Shown: piece after piece, positions 45,586 through 56,423 of the stretch | Layout: each line of letters starts with the position of its first letter | How positions within the stretch are numbered: the stretch's first letter is position 1 | From: Taxillus chinensis | Taxonomy: Eukaryota > Streptophyta > Magnoliopsida > Santalales > Loranthaceae | Direction of reading: 5' to 3' | Assembly: GCA_023512835.1 (NCBI GenBank) | Contig: JAKCVP010000380.1 | Span: forward strand, 124,001-188,000 | Length of the DNA: 64,000 nt | Translations under genes and position numbers: made by a program | The notes under the pieces: model-generated | What the model saw: only the letters and a program-made list of their open reading frames with translations | Told to the model about the DNA's origin: nothing | Databases searched by the model: none

Positions 45586-46888
45586 AGCAGCCAATGCTTC
45601 TGACGGTGGGTGCTTTCCATTCTTTGCCTCGTGCTTTGAAAGATAAACTAACCAACTCAAGCGAGTAGACTGCGCTTAATATGAATTCTGTTCGCACAGC
45701 ATGGCGAGGCGCTTTCGGTGTGTCTGTTAATGTGGGATTTCCTCTTGTTTTTCCTTGATGATCTACTTTCATTGTCTCGATCGAAGGCGTTGACGCGCAG
45801 CGAACGTGACCCAGCCGTTACAAACCCTCCAACACAAACATGCACAAACTCGACAACGACTAAAGAAGAAGGACGAAGACGGACGGCCCTGCTAGACGGG
45901 GCATGCGTTCGGCGCCTGGTCAAAGAATAATGGACCAGGCGCGGGTCTGGATGACATGATGATAGATGGCACATTGAGCTTGCCAATGATTGTCCGACGC
46001 GAATTGAGGCACTGAAGCAAGCGGCACTCTTACAGTCCGCCCAGCTTACAGTGTCGGTAGCATTGATGTGTCGCCTGGCAGCGATACATGGACATGCATT
46101 GTTTGATGGGCTCTTGGACCCAAAAGGAAGACTGCATGAGTCAGCATAGCGGAAAATCAGTAGCGCGCAAATAGAGCGTCGAATTTACGTACAGAGTCTT
46201 CTCTACTGTGCCAAAGTCGTGTACATGACCTTGGGTTGGCTGGTGGCGGCGAGCACGGCTGCGGGTGGCCTATCCGTGCCATCATGGATCCAGCTGGGCG
46301 CATGTTTGTAGGTATGCCGCGAGTTTGACGTGCATGGAGCCATCCTAAGCCAGCTAGCGTGAACGTCGATGAGGCTCAAACATCGCGAGCCTCCACAAAG
46401 TGTGATGGTCTCGTCTGTGTCATTTCCTTTGGCGTCAACTAAGCCATGGACGCAATTTAGGCTTCGTCTCTGCCTGCTTCACACCGTCTGTATCATCCCA
46501 AAGAGCTGGTGCGGATAGGAGAATTAAGTAGCAGGGTGGGGGGTCCAGCGTTGACTCAGGCGGTACCACGCCTCCTTCACACCCTCAATGCAGCCGGAAG
46601 CACTGAAGCGGTTTAGACACCTCCCAAATATATCGCATTTCACAGCTTCTGGATCACATATAGCTCAAAGCATGATAGCCGTCCCCAGCCAAGCGGCCGT
46701 TGAGTCGCCATCCTGCACCTACATAACTCCCCTTTCACCGCGCGTCCTGTGTCCTCACCTCAGCTCAGTCTCCAGTCGTTCGCTTCCCACAAACGCTCGC
46801 TAATTGCCCTCTTCTTCGTCGTCTCCATAGTCATTCTCGCGTTTGAATCTCCACCTATAGCGACCTGCCACACGCCCGTTCCACCAAG
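45586..46888. other. Intergenic region
   Basis: About 1.3 kb between the kinase and the GPI-protein gene. No coding frame with support. The last 150 bases are C/T-rich and probably the leader of the downstream gene. Confidence 0.5.
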
Positions 46889-47561
46889 ATGCACTTCTCT
46901 TACCTGGTCGCCCTGGGCATCGTGACTCTAGTCGCTGCTCAGGACACCATCGACCCCAGCACCGTCACCGCTCAGAACAAGCAGACCTGGTGCAATTCTC
47001 AGCTGTCTACGTGCCCATTGTTATGCACGCAAATCAACAATGGATCCGCTGCGTACTATCTGAATGACTGCGATCCGGTAAGAGGCTCTTGACATGTCGC
47101 CCAGAAGACTCTCACTGACCTGAATCAAGACCTCCCTATCCTACCACTGTCTCTGTGGAAATAACAAGACGCCCAATGCTACAGAGTACACCCAGACTCT
47201 ACCCTACTTCATCTGCACCGAGAACAACAATCGCTGCGTAACCAACTGTGGGGCTGGCAACAACCAATGCGCGAGCGATTGCCGTACCAATCACCCCTGT
47301 GGTGCCAAGAACCCTCAACGCTACAATGTCACATCTACATCTTCCGCTGCGACCCAGTCTGCGACTGCCAGTGGTCAACAAGGCTCTTCCTCGTCTTCCT
47401 CATCGAGCAACAGCGACGGCACCGTCAGCGTGAATGGCAACAGCGGTTCCGGCGCCTCGACTGGCGGCTCTGGCGTGTCTGCGTCAAGCTCCCTCGTTGC
47501 AAACATGGGTCTAGTCACGGTTGCCGGTAGCATCTTCGCCAGTGCAATGTTTATGCTCTGA
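46889..47561 (+). CDS. Secreted GPI-anchored DUF7707 protein
   Basis: Exons are 46889-47077 and 47130-47561 (206 aa), 52-nt intron. Signal peptide MHFSYLVALGIVTLVAAQ. The cysteine-rich domain covers residues 19-110: QDTIDPSTVTAQNKQTWC, CPLLCTQ, YHCLCGNNKTPNATEYTQ, YFICTENNNRCVTNC and CASDCRTNHPC. This spacing is that of the fungal DUF7707 family. A Ser/Gly-rich stalk follows, then a hydrophobic end (VTVAGSIFASAMFML) with small residues before it, typical of GPI addition. It is probably a wall or surface protein; its biochemical role is unknown. N-glycosylation sequons (NKT, NAT, NVT) are visible. Confidence 0.88.
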
Positions 47562-48495
47562 GCGGATGGCATTGCTGTAAATACTTACAGACCTTTGAGG
47601 ATGTGCATTGGTGGATCCCGTGGAGGCATAGGCAAAGGGCATACTTGATACGAATTACGAGTCATGACTGCAATCGCGAGGCGCTTCTCGTGGTCTTGAG
47701 TCTCTTGCATTGATGGGTTTGAGCGTGGTGTTTTTTGGTTTGGCGATCAGGTCGAGACATGAGCTATACATACCTTTAATACAAGACTTTGACTGTACTC
47801 TTGCATGCCCTGCATGTGCGAATAGAGGAGGTGGAATACGCATCGAGGCGTGCTCAAATTCAGATCTTGTGCTCGTTCAAAGGACCGACGTCGCTGGGAG
47901 TCGTGGGAAGTGCAAGGCTCGGACTGTCCAAGGCCTGGGGTTGCCATGTCGAAGAAGTATTTTGGGTTCATGCCGCCTCAATTCGTGCCAAAGGCGAGCT
48001 TCCAAGTTGGTGCAACAGGTCGGAACTCAGTGCTGATGCCGACTGCAGCGCTCTGGACCATTCCTGCAAACTCTGACAGAGACGAGCAAGCGCAGTTCAG
48101 GCCCCAAAAAGACTCGTCTGCATGCTCTCTGCCTTTTAGCAAGAAGTCAGCTTGTCGGCGATCAGGGCCTGGATTGTCGCAAATGCTGTCGGCAAAAGAG
48201 CCGATCTCGCCCCGCTAAGGCATCATTCCCTCTGACGTGAACGGGAACTTTCTACCTCGCCTCTTATTGAAGACAGATATAATCTACGCGACAATACTCC
48301 CTGTCGGCAATAACTTGTATTATCGCTTATCACTCTACCTTCTGCGCGTGTCGCGTGCCCTTTCTTGGGATCGCAATGATTTTGTAGTCGACTTGTTATC
48401 TCAGCCTTGTTGTACAAAGACACCGTCCTTGAATTTCCTATTATTCATACTCCCAAGACCTTCGTCGCGCCTCACGCAGCGCAGCTATCTTCACG
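47562..48495. other. Intergenic region
   Basis: About 930 bases. Several overlapping plus-strand frames at 47710-48220 have no domain, mutually exclude each other and lack splice logic. Probable 3' UTR at the left and zinc-transporter promoter at the right. Confidence 0.5.
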
Positions 48496-50359
48496 ATGCA
48501 CGGACTCTCTAAAGAGGCGCGCATCTGGCTGTTCATTGCAATTGACACCGTTTTCTTCATCATAGAAATCACCTTCGGTACGTACTGGAGCTCGCTCTGC
48601 TTGCATGCAGTGCTAACTTGAGTCTTCCAAGGTTACTATGCACACTCCCTTGCCCTTATCGCAGATGCTTTCCATATGGTATGTCTTGATCCAGAATCGA
48701 CACAAGCCATCACAGCAGTCACTGACCTGACACTCGCAGCTCAATGACATTGTCTCGCTATTCGTTGGCCTCTGGGCGGTCCGCGTCGCTACCAAGAAAC
48801 TCAGTGACTCTCAATATACATACGGAGTGCGTTACAATATTCCCCACGAAGTGCATCTCCAGTACATGCTGACATGCAGATAGTGGGCTCGCGCAGAGCT
48901 CCTCGGTGGTCTGGTGAATGGTGTGTTTCTGATGGCTCTGTGCATGACCATTATACTCGAAGCTATACAGCGCTTCTTCGAGCCACAAGACGTTAAGAAT
49001 CCCGAGATTGTCGGTCTCGTCGGATCTATTGGCCTGCTTTTCAACATTCTTGGTCTGTTCATCTTTGGCGGACATGCCCATAGCCACGGTGATGAAGAAG
49101 AGGGACACGAGCATGAACACGCACACGCACACGCACACGACCATGCACACGAGCATTCAGACGTCAAGAAACCCGGCATATTTGGTAGAGTTCGCCGGGC
49201 AATCTTCGGCGGCTACACGCAAGTGAAGGCAGATGATCACGATCATGATCATGACCACGACCACACACATGCCGATGAGCATAGCGCCGCTGAGGAAGGA
49301 CACGCTCACGGTCATGTTAAAAACGATTCGCGCATCAGCTGGGATGCGCACACCTCTGACCGGCCGCTGACGGCAAAGAAGATCCACCGAAATTCCGTCT
49401 CATCTAAGAAATCACGCCGTGGCTCTCGCTCGTACAGCACAATGGACGACGGGCCAGTTCACCCAGCGTCTCTCCGCGATGGCATTCTCGCCATTGCTCG
49501 TGGCGAGCCTGGAGATGACGAGGACGACGACGAGGAGTCTGCCGTCGCCAACGAGACTACTAGCCTCTTGCGCTCTTCGAAGAATGGACACTCTCACTCT
49601 CACTCCCACACCACTGACGGCGTTCAGAACGGGCTGGATCACTCTGAGCATACGCACGCAAAGCCTAGCAAACGCAGTGCTGGTGGCGGTCACGGACACT
49701 CGCACGCTGACATGAACCTTCGCGGCATGTTCCTGCACGTCCTGGGTGATGCTCTTGGAAACATTGGGGTGATTATCGCCGCATTTGTCCTTTGGCGTCT
49801 GCCTGTTAGCGAGGGATGGTGGGGTTCCCAATATGTCGACCCTGCCGTATCTCTTCTCATTACAGTCATCATCCTTTTGTCAGCCTGGCCATTGTGCAGA
49901 GATACTGCCAAGCCTCTACTTCAAGCGGTTCCTAGCCACATCTTCGTCGAGGATATTGGCAAGGACATCAAGACTCTGCCTGGAGTCAAGGAATGCCATC
50001 ACGTACACGTCTGGGCATTGACCCCATCCAAGCTCGTCGCCACACTTGACGTCGAAGTCGACTTTGGCCCTGGCGTTGAAGCAGACGCCAAGGGTAACGA
50101 AAAGTGGATGGCTCTTGCAAAGGAGATCAAGGCTTGCCTGCACGGTCATGGCATTCACAGCTCCACCATACAGCCTGAATTCCCCGTGCCCGGCAGCGCA
50201 GCTTCATCCTTGGCCCGACGCCCCAGTGGACTCGATGGACCAAGTGAAGACAATGCACCATGCTTCTTGGACTGCAAGGATGGCTGCAAGACAGGCAAAC
50301 AGTGCTGTGATGGACCTCGTGGTAGCAAAGACACTAGTGGAGCCAACTCGCCCCACTGA
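48496..50359 (+). CDS. zrc1: Vacuolar zinc/cobalt transporter, CDF family (ZRC1/COT1 type)
   Basis: Exons are 48496-48577, 48632-48678, 48740-48826 and 48884-50359 (563 aa); introns 54-61 nt. Six membrane segments of the cation diffusion facilitator fold are seen. Metal-site motifs: HSLALIADAFHMLND in TM2 and HVLGDALGNIGVI in TM5. Two histidine-rich loops are present: about residues 137-217 (HSHGDEEEGHEHEHAHAHAH and DHDHDHDHDHTHADEH) and about 307-347 (GHSHSHSHTT, HTHAK, GGHGHSHADM). The cytosolic C-terminal domain contains HHVHVWALTPSK. The tail is Cys-rich (CFLDCKDGCKTGKQCC). Family members export Zn2+ into the vacuole against protons. Two His loops plus a Cys tail is more elaborate than yeast Zrc1. 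Confidence 0.95.
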
Positions 50360-51052
50360 GGTCCTGTCGTCGCACTTTTGCATTGATTCAACTGGCGTTT
50401 GGGAAGAGCGGATTCGTTTCGCACGACCGTTCTCAATGATTCGATTCGCATTGCGGTCTGAAAGAATACCCGAGGCTGTGCTCTGGATGCGTTTCTTGGG
50501 GCTGCATTAATGGGATGAGGATTGGAGTGGAAGAGAGATGAGGAGATGATGAACGAGTAGATGATTGTACAGTATTGGGTAAGGCCGAAGCGGAACGACT
50601 TTGGGGGATCCTACGCCCTTTGCGGGCTCTCATAAGTGTGTTATCAGTCTCGAATTAAAAGACAAGATTTTGAACCCTTGGAACGTCATGACTCTGATGG
50701 GTACGGCTCCTACCTACCGACATGTTTCCAGCTGCCAATCGGCCTCGATCCAGATGTTGTAGCTAGCGTTGGTAGGATATGACTTCCTCGAATTCTTGCA
50801 CCTGCAGCACAGTCGAAGTCAAAGTCCCGACACCATCCCCCCAAAACAAGCTAGCACAAAATCGGCACAAAACGCCCCCAAATCCCGACTCTTTCTCTCC
50901 TTCCCTCATTGACCTCGTCCACCCAATCCGACGCTCGACCTCACCTCAAAGCTGCAAAGCTCCCTCGTTCGCATCCACCACCCGACTCCACCTCTTCTCC
51001 TTGTCTCTCCTTCCGCCTCACGCCCTTTACGACGAACCGCACCGCCGCAGTA
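50360..51052. other. Intergenic region
   Basis: About 690 bases with the zinc-transporter 3' UTR at the left and a C-rich leader for the complex III gene at the right. A TACCTACC motif lies at 50711-50718. No gene supported. Confidence 0.5.
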
Positions 51053-51623
51053 ATGGGTCTCTCCCCTCTCACAAAGTTCATCCTCCGCCGTCCATGGCTG
51101 CACACCTGGATGAAGCCCTTGTCCTCTTGGTACGCCACGCGCATGGGCTACCGCCAGCTCGGCCTCAAGTTTGAAGATTTGCTGCCGGAGGAGAGTGAGA
51201 GTATGCAGCTTGCGCTTAAGCGATTACCGCCCAAGGAATCGTATGATCGTGTCTTTCGTCTGCGTCGGGCTTTTCAGGTTCGTGTTTTGCCCTTCCCTTC
51301 TATTCCTTCTTTCCTTTCTTGGATTGTGCTTTACAAGGGGGCGCCCTGCGGGTAGATGCACGGAGAGAAAGGGGAAAAGAGGCAGAGAGCTAATTGTCGA
51401 ATAGTTGTCGCTTTCTCATCAGATTCTGCCGGAGCATGAGTGGACTACTTATGAAGAGGTATGCCTTTTCTCGTCCAGCAGCGCAGCGGAGGTTACGAGT
51501 AGAAACTGACACACGCAGGATACACCGTACCTCTCGCCACTCATCGATGAGATTGAGGCCGAACTAAAGGAGCGCGCGGATCTAGAGAGCATGGTCATGA
51601 GCAAGAAGAAGGCTACTGCGTAA
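51053..51623 (+). CDS. qcr7: Cytochrome b-c1 complex subunit 7
   Basis: Exons are 51053-51277, 51423-51458 and 51519-51623 (121 aa); introns of 145 and 60 nt, both phase 0. The sequence follows the QCR7/UQCRB family: the N-terminal helix region (GLSPLTKFILRRPWLHTW), then YRQLGLKFEDLLPEE, ALKRLPPKESYDRVFRLRRA, ILPEHEWTTYEEDTPYLSPL and a charged C-terminal helix. It is a matrix-side subunit of respiratory complex III needed for assembly. The second coding exon is only 36 nt. The ATG at 51053 matches the usual family start and length. Confidence 0.96.
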
Positions 51624-52611
51624 ACGTGCCGCAGCGCGCAGTATAACGGGACTCGAAAGGGAAATTTTGAGATGACGGGAAACATGTTGCAGGCGAAAAA
51701 GAGGGCAGGCTACTCTTCAAACTCGCTTCACTGCATCTACCGAGATGAGATGGGCCGGGCCGAACAGCAATCATACATTAGCGCTTGAGATTTCATGCTT
51801 CTGCGTCGGATGGAGGGATGGAAGGGATGAGGTGCGATTATTAACTGTACATCACTGATGCAGACGACTGTTGAATTAGAATCTCCTTTTGTTCGTGGTT
51901 TGGGTCTTGATGTTCTTCGATGTTACTTTGTGTGTATTGCTGCTACGTGGGTAACGATACAGTAGACGACTTCTTGACAGCAGGCGATGTCGGTGCTGGA
52001 CTGTTTAATGCGTGAATGGTGGACCGATGCTAGGACTGCTGCTAGCACTTCTCATTGACCTCTTGCTGTAATGCTGAATCTCAGAGCTTTGATTGGCTGG
52101 AGCTCGGACCTGCTCGGGAAGAGCTGTCGTGAGCTCGAGCTCAACTCAAGGTCCAGTCCGTCCAGCACAGCACAGTACAGTACAGTACAGTACAGTCCAA
52201 GCCCTTCTGACTCTTCTATGTGTATCTGAGTACTGGCACAAATCTCAAGTAGAAGTTCAAAAGCAGGGATTGAAAACAGTGGTAATTCAACAGGTCATGG
52301 AGCACTCCAGGTATGCCTCCTTTGCACCACCACGACCTACAACACAGCGTTTACACGTCCATATTGGCGCGCCCGGCGCAAAATGTACTATAGATACTTA
52401 TGATTCCGTCCCGTATTCGAAAACTTGCTGGCCCCGTTGAATGACTGTATATCCGTGACGCCTTGCTATCAAGAGCTTTCTCCCTCTCTCGCTCTCTCCG
52501 GACCTGCTCATAGTCAGGAGCTCTTTCACATGCGCCTCCAACGCCCTTGCAATGCGATTCCTTTCCCTTCCATACCATCCCCGTTTTATTCCTCTCAGTG
52601 GCGCCGCTGAT
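51624..52611. other. Intergenic region with a CAGTA pentanucleotide repeat
   Basis: About 990 bases between two converging gene ends. A short tandem run of (ACAGT) units, about five copies, lies near 52172-52196. No coding frame with support; 3' UTRs of both neighbours are expected. Confidence 0.55.
52172..52196. repeat. ACAGT pentanucleotide microsatellite
   Basis: About five tandem ACAGT units in the convergent intergenic region between QCR7 and Rna15. Confidence 0.8.
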
Positions 52612-53697
52612 CTACAGTCGTCCAGCTTGTATCTGAGCTCGGAGCGCCATCAGTTGCTCCCGGTGCTGCGGAGCAATGGCATTCAGCTGCTCTTGCGTCA
52701 TACTCATAATCTGCGCCTTGACCGCAGGGTCCATTTGCGCTACAGGCGGACCAGCAGGCGCAGCCTGAGCGGGAGGAGCCTGGCTAGGCGGTCTGAATTG
52801 CGCGGGGTGCTGCTGCTGCTGCTGCGGCGTGGACGCTGCGTATTGCGGGGGATACTGGCCGGGGGGAGGCGCATAGTGGCTTGATGGCGGGGGCATGCCT
52901 GGCTGGCCGTACTGCGGTTGTTGTGCGTACCCGGGGGGAGCTTGTGGTTGCGGCGGTGGCGGAGGAGCAGCTTGATACTGCTGCTGCGCCTGCTGCACGA
53001 CCGACGCCAGCGCCGTCGTCTCGACAAGGCCAAGCAGAAGCATAGTTTGGAAGAGCGCGTATGACAGCGGCTGTGACTGTCTGAGTAGCTCCACCGCCAT
53101 CCTTTCATCTGATTGTACGAGACCCTTCATTTGAGACAGTGTGTCGAGCAGGACGGTAGGCGGCGTTCCCTGCAGCGTCTTGGAAATCGAATCAACGGCC
53201 GATACGCCCGGCGGTAAATCTTGGCCCTGCGGCAGCGGGGGCAGAGCGCCAGGCGCAGCATGAGGCATACCTGCAGATGGAGGAACGAATTGCTGCGCGC
53301 CATTAGCAGCGCCGCCGCCGCCTGTCTGCTGGGCCATGAGATCTTTTGCGCCTTCCGACGGCCCGGCTGATTTCTCGTCGGAGAAGTCTACACGCAGCGA
53401 GCGGCCCATTACTTCGTACTGGTCTAGGTTGCGTATGGCTGATTGTGCGGTGTCGACGTCGGGGAAAGTCATGAAGCCGTAGCCTTTGGGCTTGCTGGTT
53501 TCCTTGTCGTAGACCATGCGGAAGTTGAGGACCTGGCCGATGGAGCTGAAGATTCCTGTGATTTGCTCTTCGGTGAGGCCTAGAGGTGGGCCGTGTGAGT
53601 AAGTGGTGCGTGCGTAGTGGGCGTTGAGTCGCTTACCATAGGGAATGTTGCCGATGAAGATGTGCCTGTTGGGCACTTTTGGCTTCTTCTCTGACAT
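52612..53697 (-). CDS. rna15: mRNA 3'-end processing factor Rna15/CstF64
   Basis: Exons are 53697-53637 and 53579-52612 on the minus strand (342 aa). The 57-nt intron (GTAAGC...CCTCTAG) is a multiple of three without a stop, so the unspliced frame is also open; splicing restores the usual IPYGLTEEQI of the RRM. RNP2 HIFIGNI and RNP1 KGYGFMTF are visible, followed by the CSTF2 hinge (LLDTLSQMKGLVQSDERMA, LLRQSQPLSYALFQTMLLLG), a long Gln/Pro-rich disordered region, and the C-terminal three-helix domain (IMSMTQEQLNAIAPQHREQL). It binds U/GU-rich sequence in pre-mRNA as part of CF IA/CstF. It shares a 543-base divergent promoter region with prohibitin-2. Confidence 0.96.
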   Translation of the reverse strand: MSEKKPKVPNRHIFIGNIPYGKRLNAHYARTTYSHGPPLGLTEEQITGIFSSIGQVLNFRMVYDKETSKPKGYGFMTFPDVDTAQSAIRNLDQYEVMGRSLRVDFSDEKSAGPSEGAKDLMAQQTGGGGAANGAQQFVPPSAGMPHAAPGALPPLPQGQDLPPGVSAVDSISKTLQGTPPTVLLDTLSQMKGLVQSDERMAVELLRQSQPLSYALFQTMLLLGLVETTALASVVQQAQQQYQAAPPPPPQPQAPPGYAQQPQYGQPGMPPPSSHYAPPPGQYPPQYAASTPQQQQQHPAQFRPPSQAPPAQAAPAGPPVAQMDPAVKAQIMSMTQEQLNAIAPQHREQLMALRAQIQAGRL

Positions 53698-54240
53698 GGC
53701 TGCGGCTGCTGGTAACGATGCTTAGACGCGCACTGGACAAGGCAAGGCACTGCGAGCAACGCTTCAAGTGGGCGAGCAAGGTCTGTTGTGAGATGTCTAC
53801 GAAGGAGTCGCGTGTGTGTGTGTCAGACAAAAGGCGAGGGAGGAAGCGCAAGACGCGGATGGAGATGAAGGTAGTACTGCTTGTAGAGGAAGACTTGTGA
53901 GGAGAAGAGCAAGACAGCAGGTGGGAGGTCAGCGCGCAACTTGTAATTGTGGATTCAATCCCCTCTTTCCCTTACTCTGAGGTGGGCCTTATTCGGCGCT
54001 CTTTGTTGTCGTGGGTAGCTGGCAAAGTGCGTATAGTGTGGGAAATGGGAAGGTCGAGTCGTTGTTACGCCAAAGCTGAAGCGACCGTGAAAGCTCCACT
54101 ACCGCAATGATCGTCGGCGTTTAGTTGATCCGATCGTACAGTAGTTGATGAGCTCAGTACCTTTTGCTTTGACTAGAACTCCAGCTCCAGGCTCACTTTC
54201 CATTGCCCCAACTTTGTCTGCAGCGTGCCCAGTCCTCGCT
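53698..54240. promoter_or_regulatory. Divergent promoter region Rna15/prohibitin-2
   Basis: 543 bases between the two start codons; both promoters must be here. An in-frame upstream ATG for prohibitin lies at 54148. No specific transcription-factor site is called. Confidence 0.5.
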
Positions 54241-55325
54241 ATGGCGCAATCACCCCAAGATTTCATGCGCCGCGCGCAACAACAACTAGCTACTGCTCAG
54301 CGCCGGTTTGGGCAGGGTGGAGGCGGTCCGGGTGGCCCAAAGACTCCATTTGGTCTGATCGGTGGCACTATCCTTTTGGCTGGTGGTGCCTACGTCTTTC
54401 AGAATGCTCTTTTTAATGGTGAGCTTATTTCAAGATGAAAGAGGCACGGCCATGTACTAATACGGTCCAGTTGACGGTGGTCACCGAGCGATCAAGTACA
54501 CAAGACTAGGTGGTGTCAGGCCCGATATTTACAGCGAAGGTATGTTCGAGGCATACGACTCACTTCGGCTTGAGCGATATCTAACCCTCATACACAGGTA
54601 CACATCTCGTTGTCCCTTGGTTTGAAACACCCATCACCTATGATGTCCGCGCAAAGCCTAGAAACGTCGCCTCCCTCACCGGCACAAAGGACCTGCAGAT
54701 GGTCAATATTACATGCCGTGTACTTTCAAGACCACGAGTAGATGCGCTGCCACAAATATACCGCACCCTAGGCACAGACTACGATGAGAGGGTGCTACCC
54801 TCCATCGTCAATGAGGTGTTGAAGAGCGTTGTTGCACAGTTCAACGCAAGCCAGTTGATCACACAACGTGAGAATGTCTCGAGATTAGTCCGTGACAACC
54901 TTGTCAAGCGTGCAGCGAGATTCAATATCTTGCTCGACGATGTCTCGCTGACCGTAAGCTCACCTCTAAAAGTTCCCACTTGACTTGACTAATCATGTGC
55001 GTAGCACCTTGCCTTCTCACCGGAATTCACGGCCGCAGTCGAGGCCAAGCAGGTCGCTCAACAAGACGCTCAGAGAGCGGCGTTCGTGGTCGACAAGGCT
55101 CGCCAGGAGAAGCAAGCCATGGTCGTCCGCGCACAGGGTGAGGCTCGCTCCGCAGAGCTCATTGGAGAGGCCATCAAGAAATCTCGCAGTTACGTCAGTC
55201 TGAGAGAGTTTGAGAACGCCCGCGCTGTCGCCTCGATTCTGCAGAACAGCAGGAACAAGGTCTTCTTGAACGCTGATGCTTTGGGTCTGAATGTCTCGGC
55301 TGCGAACACCAACCAGAAGGGTTGA
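54241..55325 (+). CDS. phb2: Prohibitin-2
   Basis: Exons are 54241-54418, 54471-54539, 54598-54953 and 55005-55325 (307 aa); introns 51-58 nt. The start [16 protein letters not shown] matches the family; an in-frame ATG at 54148 would add 31 residues and is the alternative. One hydrophobic anchor ([20 protein letters not shown]) lies near residue 40, followed by the SPFH domain ([57 protein letters not shown]) and a coiled coil ([20 protein letters not shown]). The [20 protein letters not shown] block identifies Phb2 rather than Phb1. It forms ring complexes with Phb1 in the mitochondrial inner membrane, stabilising proteins and cristae. Confidence 0.96.
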
Positions 55326-55860
55326 GTCATATCTTGGGGCCAGTAGCGAGGCGTTTCTGAGCGATGTAAATATATATTTGAAGGTCATGGGCATCTGTAG
55401 CAGCTTCACTCTGTTATGTACTCTATCTGTCACCCTTCTTCATGGAGAGGCCTAAAAGCGGCATATCATTCTGCTCTTTGCTCGAGTCTCAATCGACGTG
55501 TCACTTGCCTCAATTTTGTACACTGATTTTCTACGAGTCTTTACTCGGGATCAACTCGCTCTTCAAGGAGCATGATTAAATATCACACATGGCTAGACGT
55601 TATAGGGGTCAGTATCAGCGACTGTTATGGCATGTAGATTCGTGTCACAGCACTACTGTAGGAACATTGACCGACCCTGATTTGACGTAGCGGGGTCCCA
55701 GGACCACCCCACTGTCGTTTCACTTGCCCTGGACGTATCGCAGAAGCAACCAACACTGCTATCCATTACCTACCTAGAAAAGCTTCCTAAAGAGCATACT
55801 ACTCTCTCGCTCAGCATCAAGCTTGACACATCGCCTCTCATCTGGGCCACAAACGCAAAC
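55326..55860. other. Intergenic region, promoter of NEDD8/Rub1
   Basis: About 535 bases between same-strand genes. A TTACCTACCTAG motif lies at 55766-55777, about 90 bases upstream of the Rub1 ATG. No coding frame with support. Confidence 0.5.
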
Positions 55861-56423
55861 ATGCAGATCAAGTGCGACACTCTCCCATGAAAGCACCTCG
55901 ACTCGAGAGCTAATACAACGTGCGCAGAGTCCGTACTCTAACAGGCAAAGAGATCGAGTTAGATATCGAGCCTGATTACAAGGTGTGTCCTGGCGTCCTA
56001 GCTCGTTCTTTACGACATGATGGGCCCAATGTCACGCAGCCGTTTGGTCTCGCGGAGGAGATGGACTTAGAGCAGAGGCAGTACTGAGCTGCCGGGGAAC
56101 AAGCGCAGAGGGTGAAGACCACGGGACGCAGGAGTAGAGAATACTGACGAAAGAATAGATTCAACGTATAAAGGAGCGTGTCGAGGAGAAGGAGGGTATT
56201 CCGCCTGTTCAACAGCGATTGATCTTTGGCGGTAAACAGATGTATGTGACGCCTCACGTCTGCGTCGCAGACGCCCGACACGAACGAAGAAGCAAGGTAG
56301 CGAGAGAGGAAGAGATGCAGAAGCTGACGGGCTTACAGGAGCGACGACAAGACTGCAGCAGAGTACAACCTTGAAGGTGGCGCAACACTACATTTGGTCC
56401 TGGCGCTGCGCGGTGGATGCTAG
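55861..56423 (+). CDS. rub1: Ubiquitin-like modifier NEDD8/Rub1
   Basis: Four small exons: 55861-55871 (11 nt), 55928-55982, 56159-56241 and 56339-56423 (77 aa), with introns of 56, 176 and 97 nt. The assembled protein has the ubiquitin fold: [56 protein letters not shown] and [11 protein letters not shown]. It ends with Gly75-Gly76 plus one extra Cys to be trimmed by the processing protease. Ala at position 72 (LALRGG), with Glu residues around position 31, separates NEDD8 from ubiquitin. It modifies cullins to activate SCF-type ligases. No single continuous frame shows it; it appears only after splicing. Confidence 0.95.

Noticed and set aside
47710..48220. Three overlapping plus-strand frames of 95-122 codons
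   Set aside because: They conflict with each other, carry no signal peptide or domain, and sit in the 3' UTR/promoter interval.
55983..56158. Possible box C/D snoRNA in NEDD8 intron 2 (ATGATGG near 56018, CTGA near 56085)
   Set aside because: The C box has a mismatch, there is no terminal stem and no guide match can be tested here.
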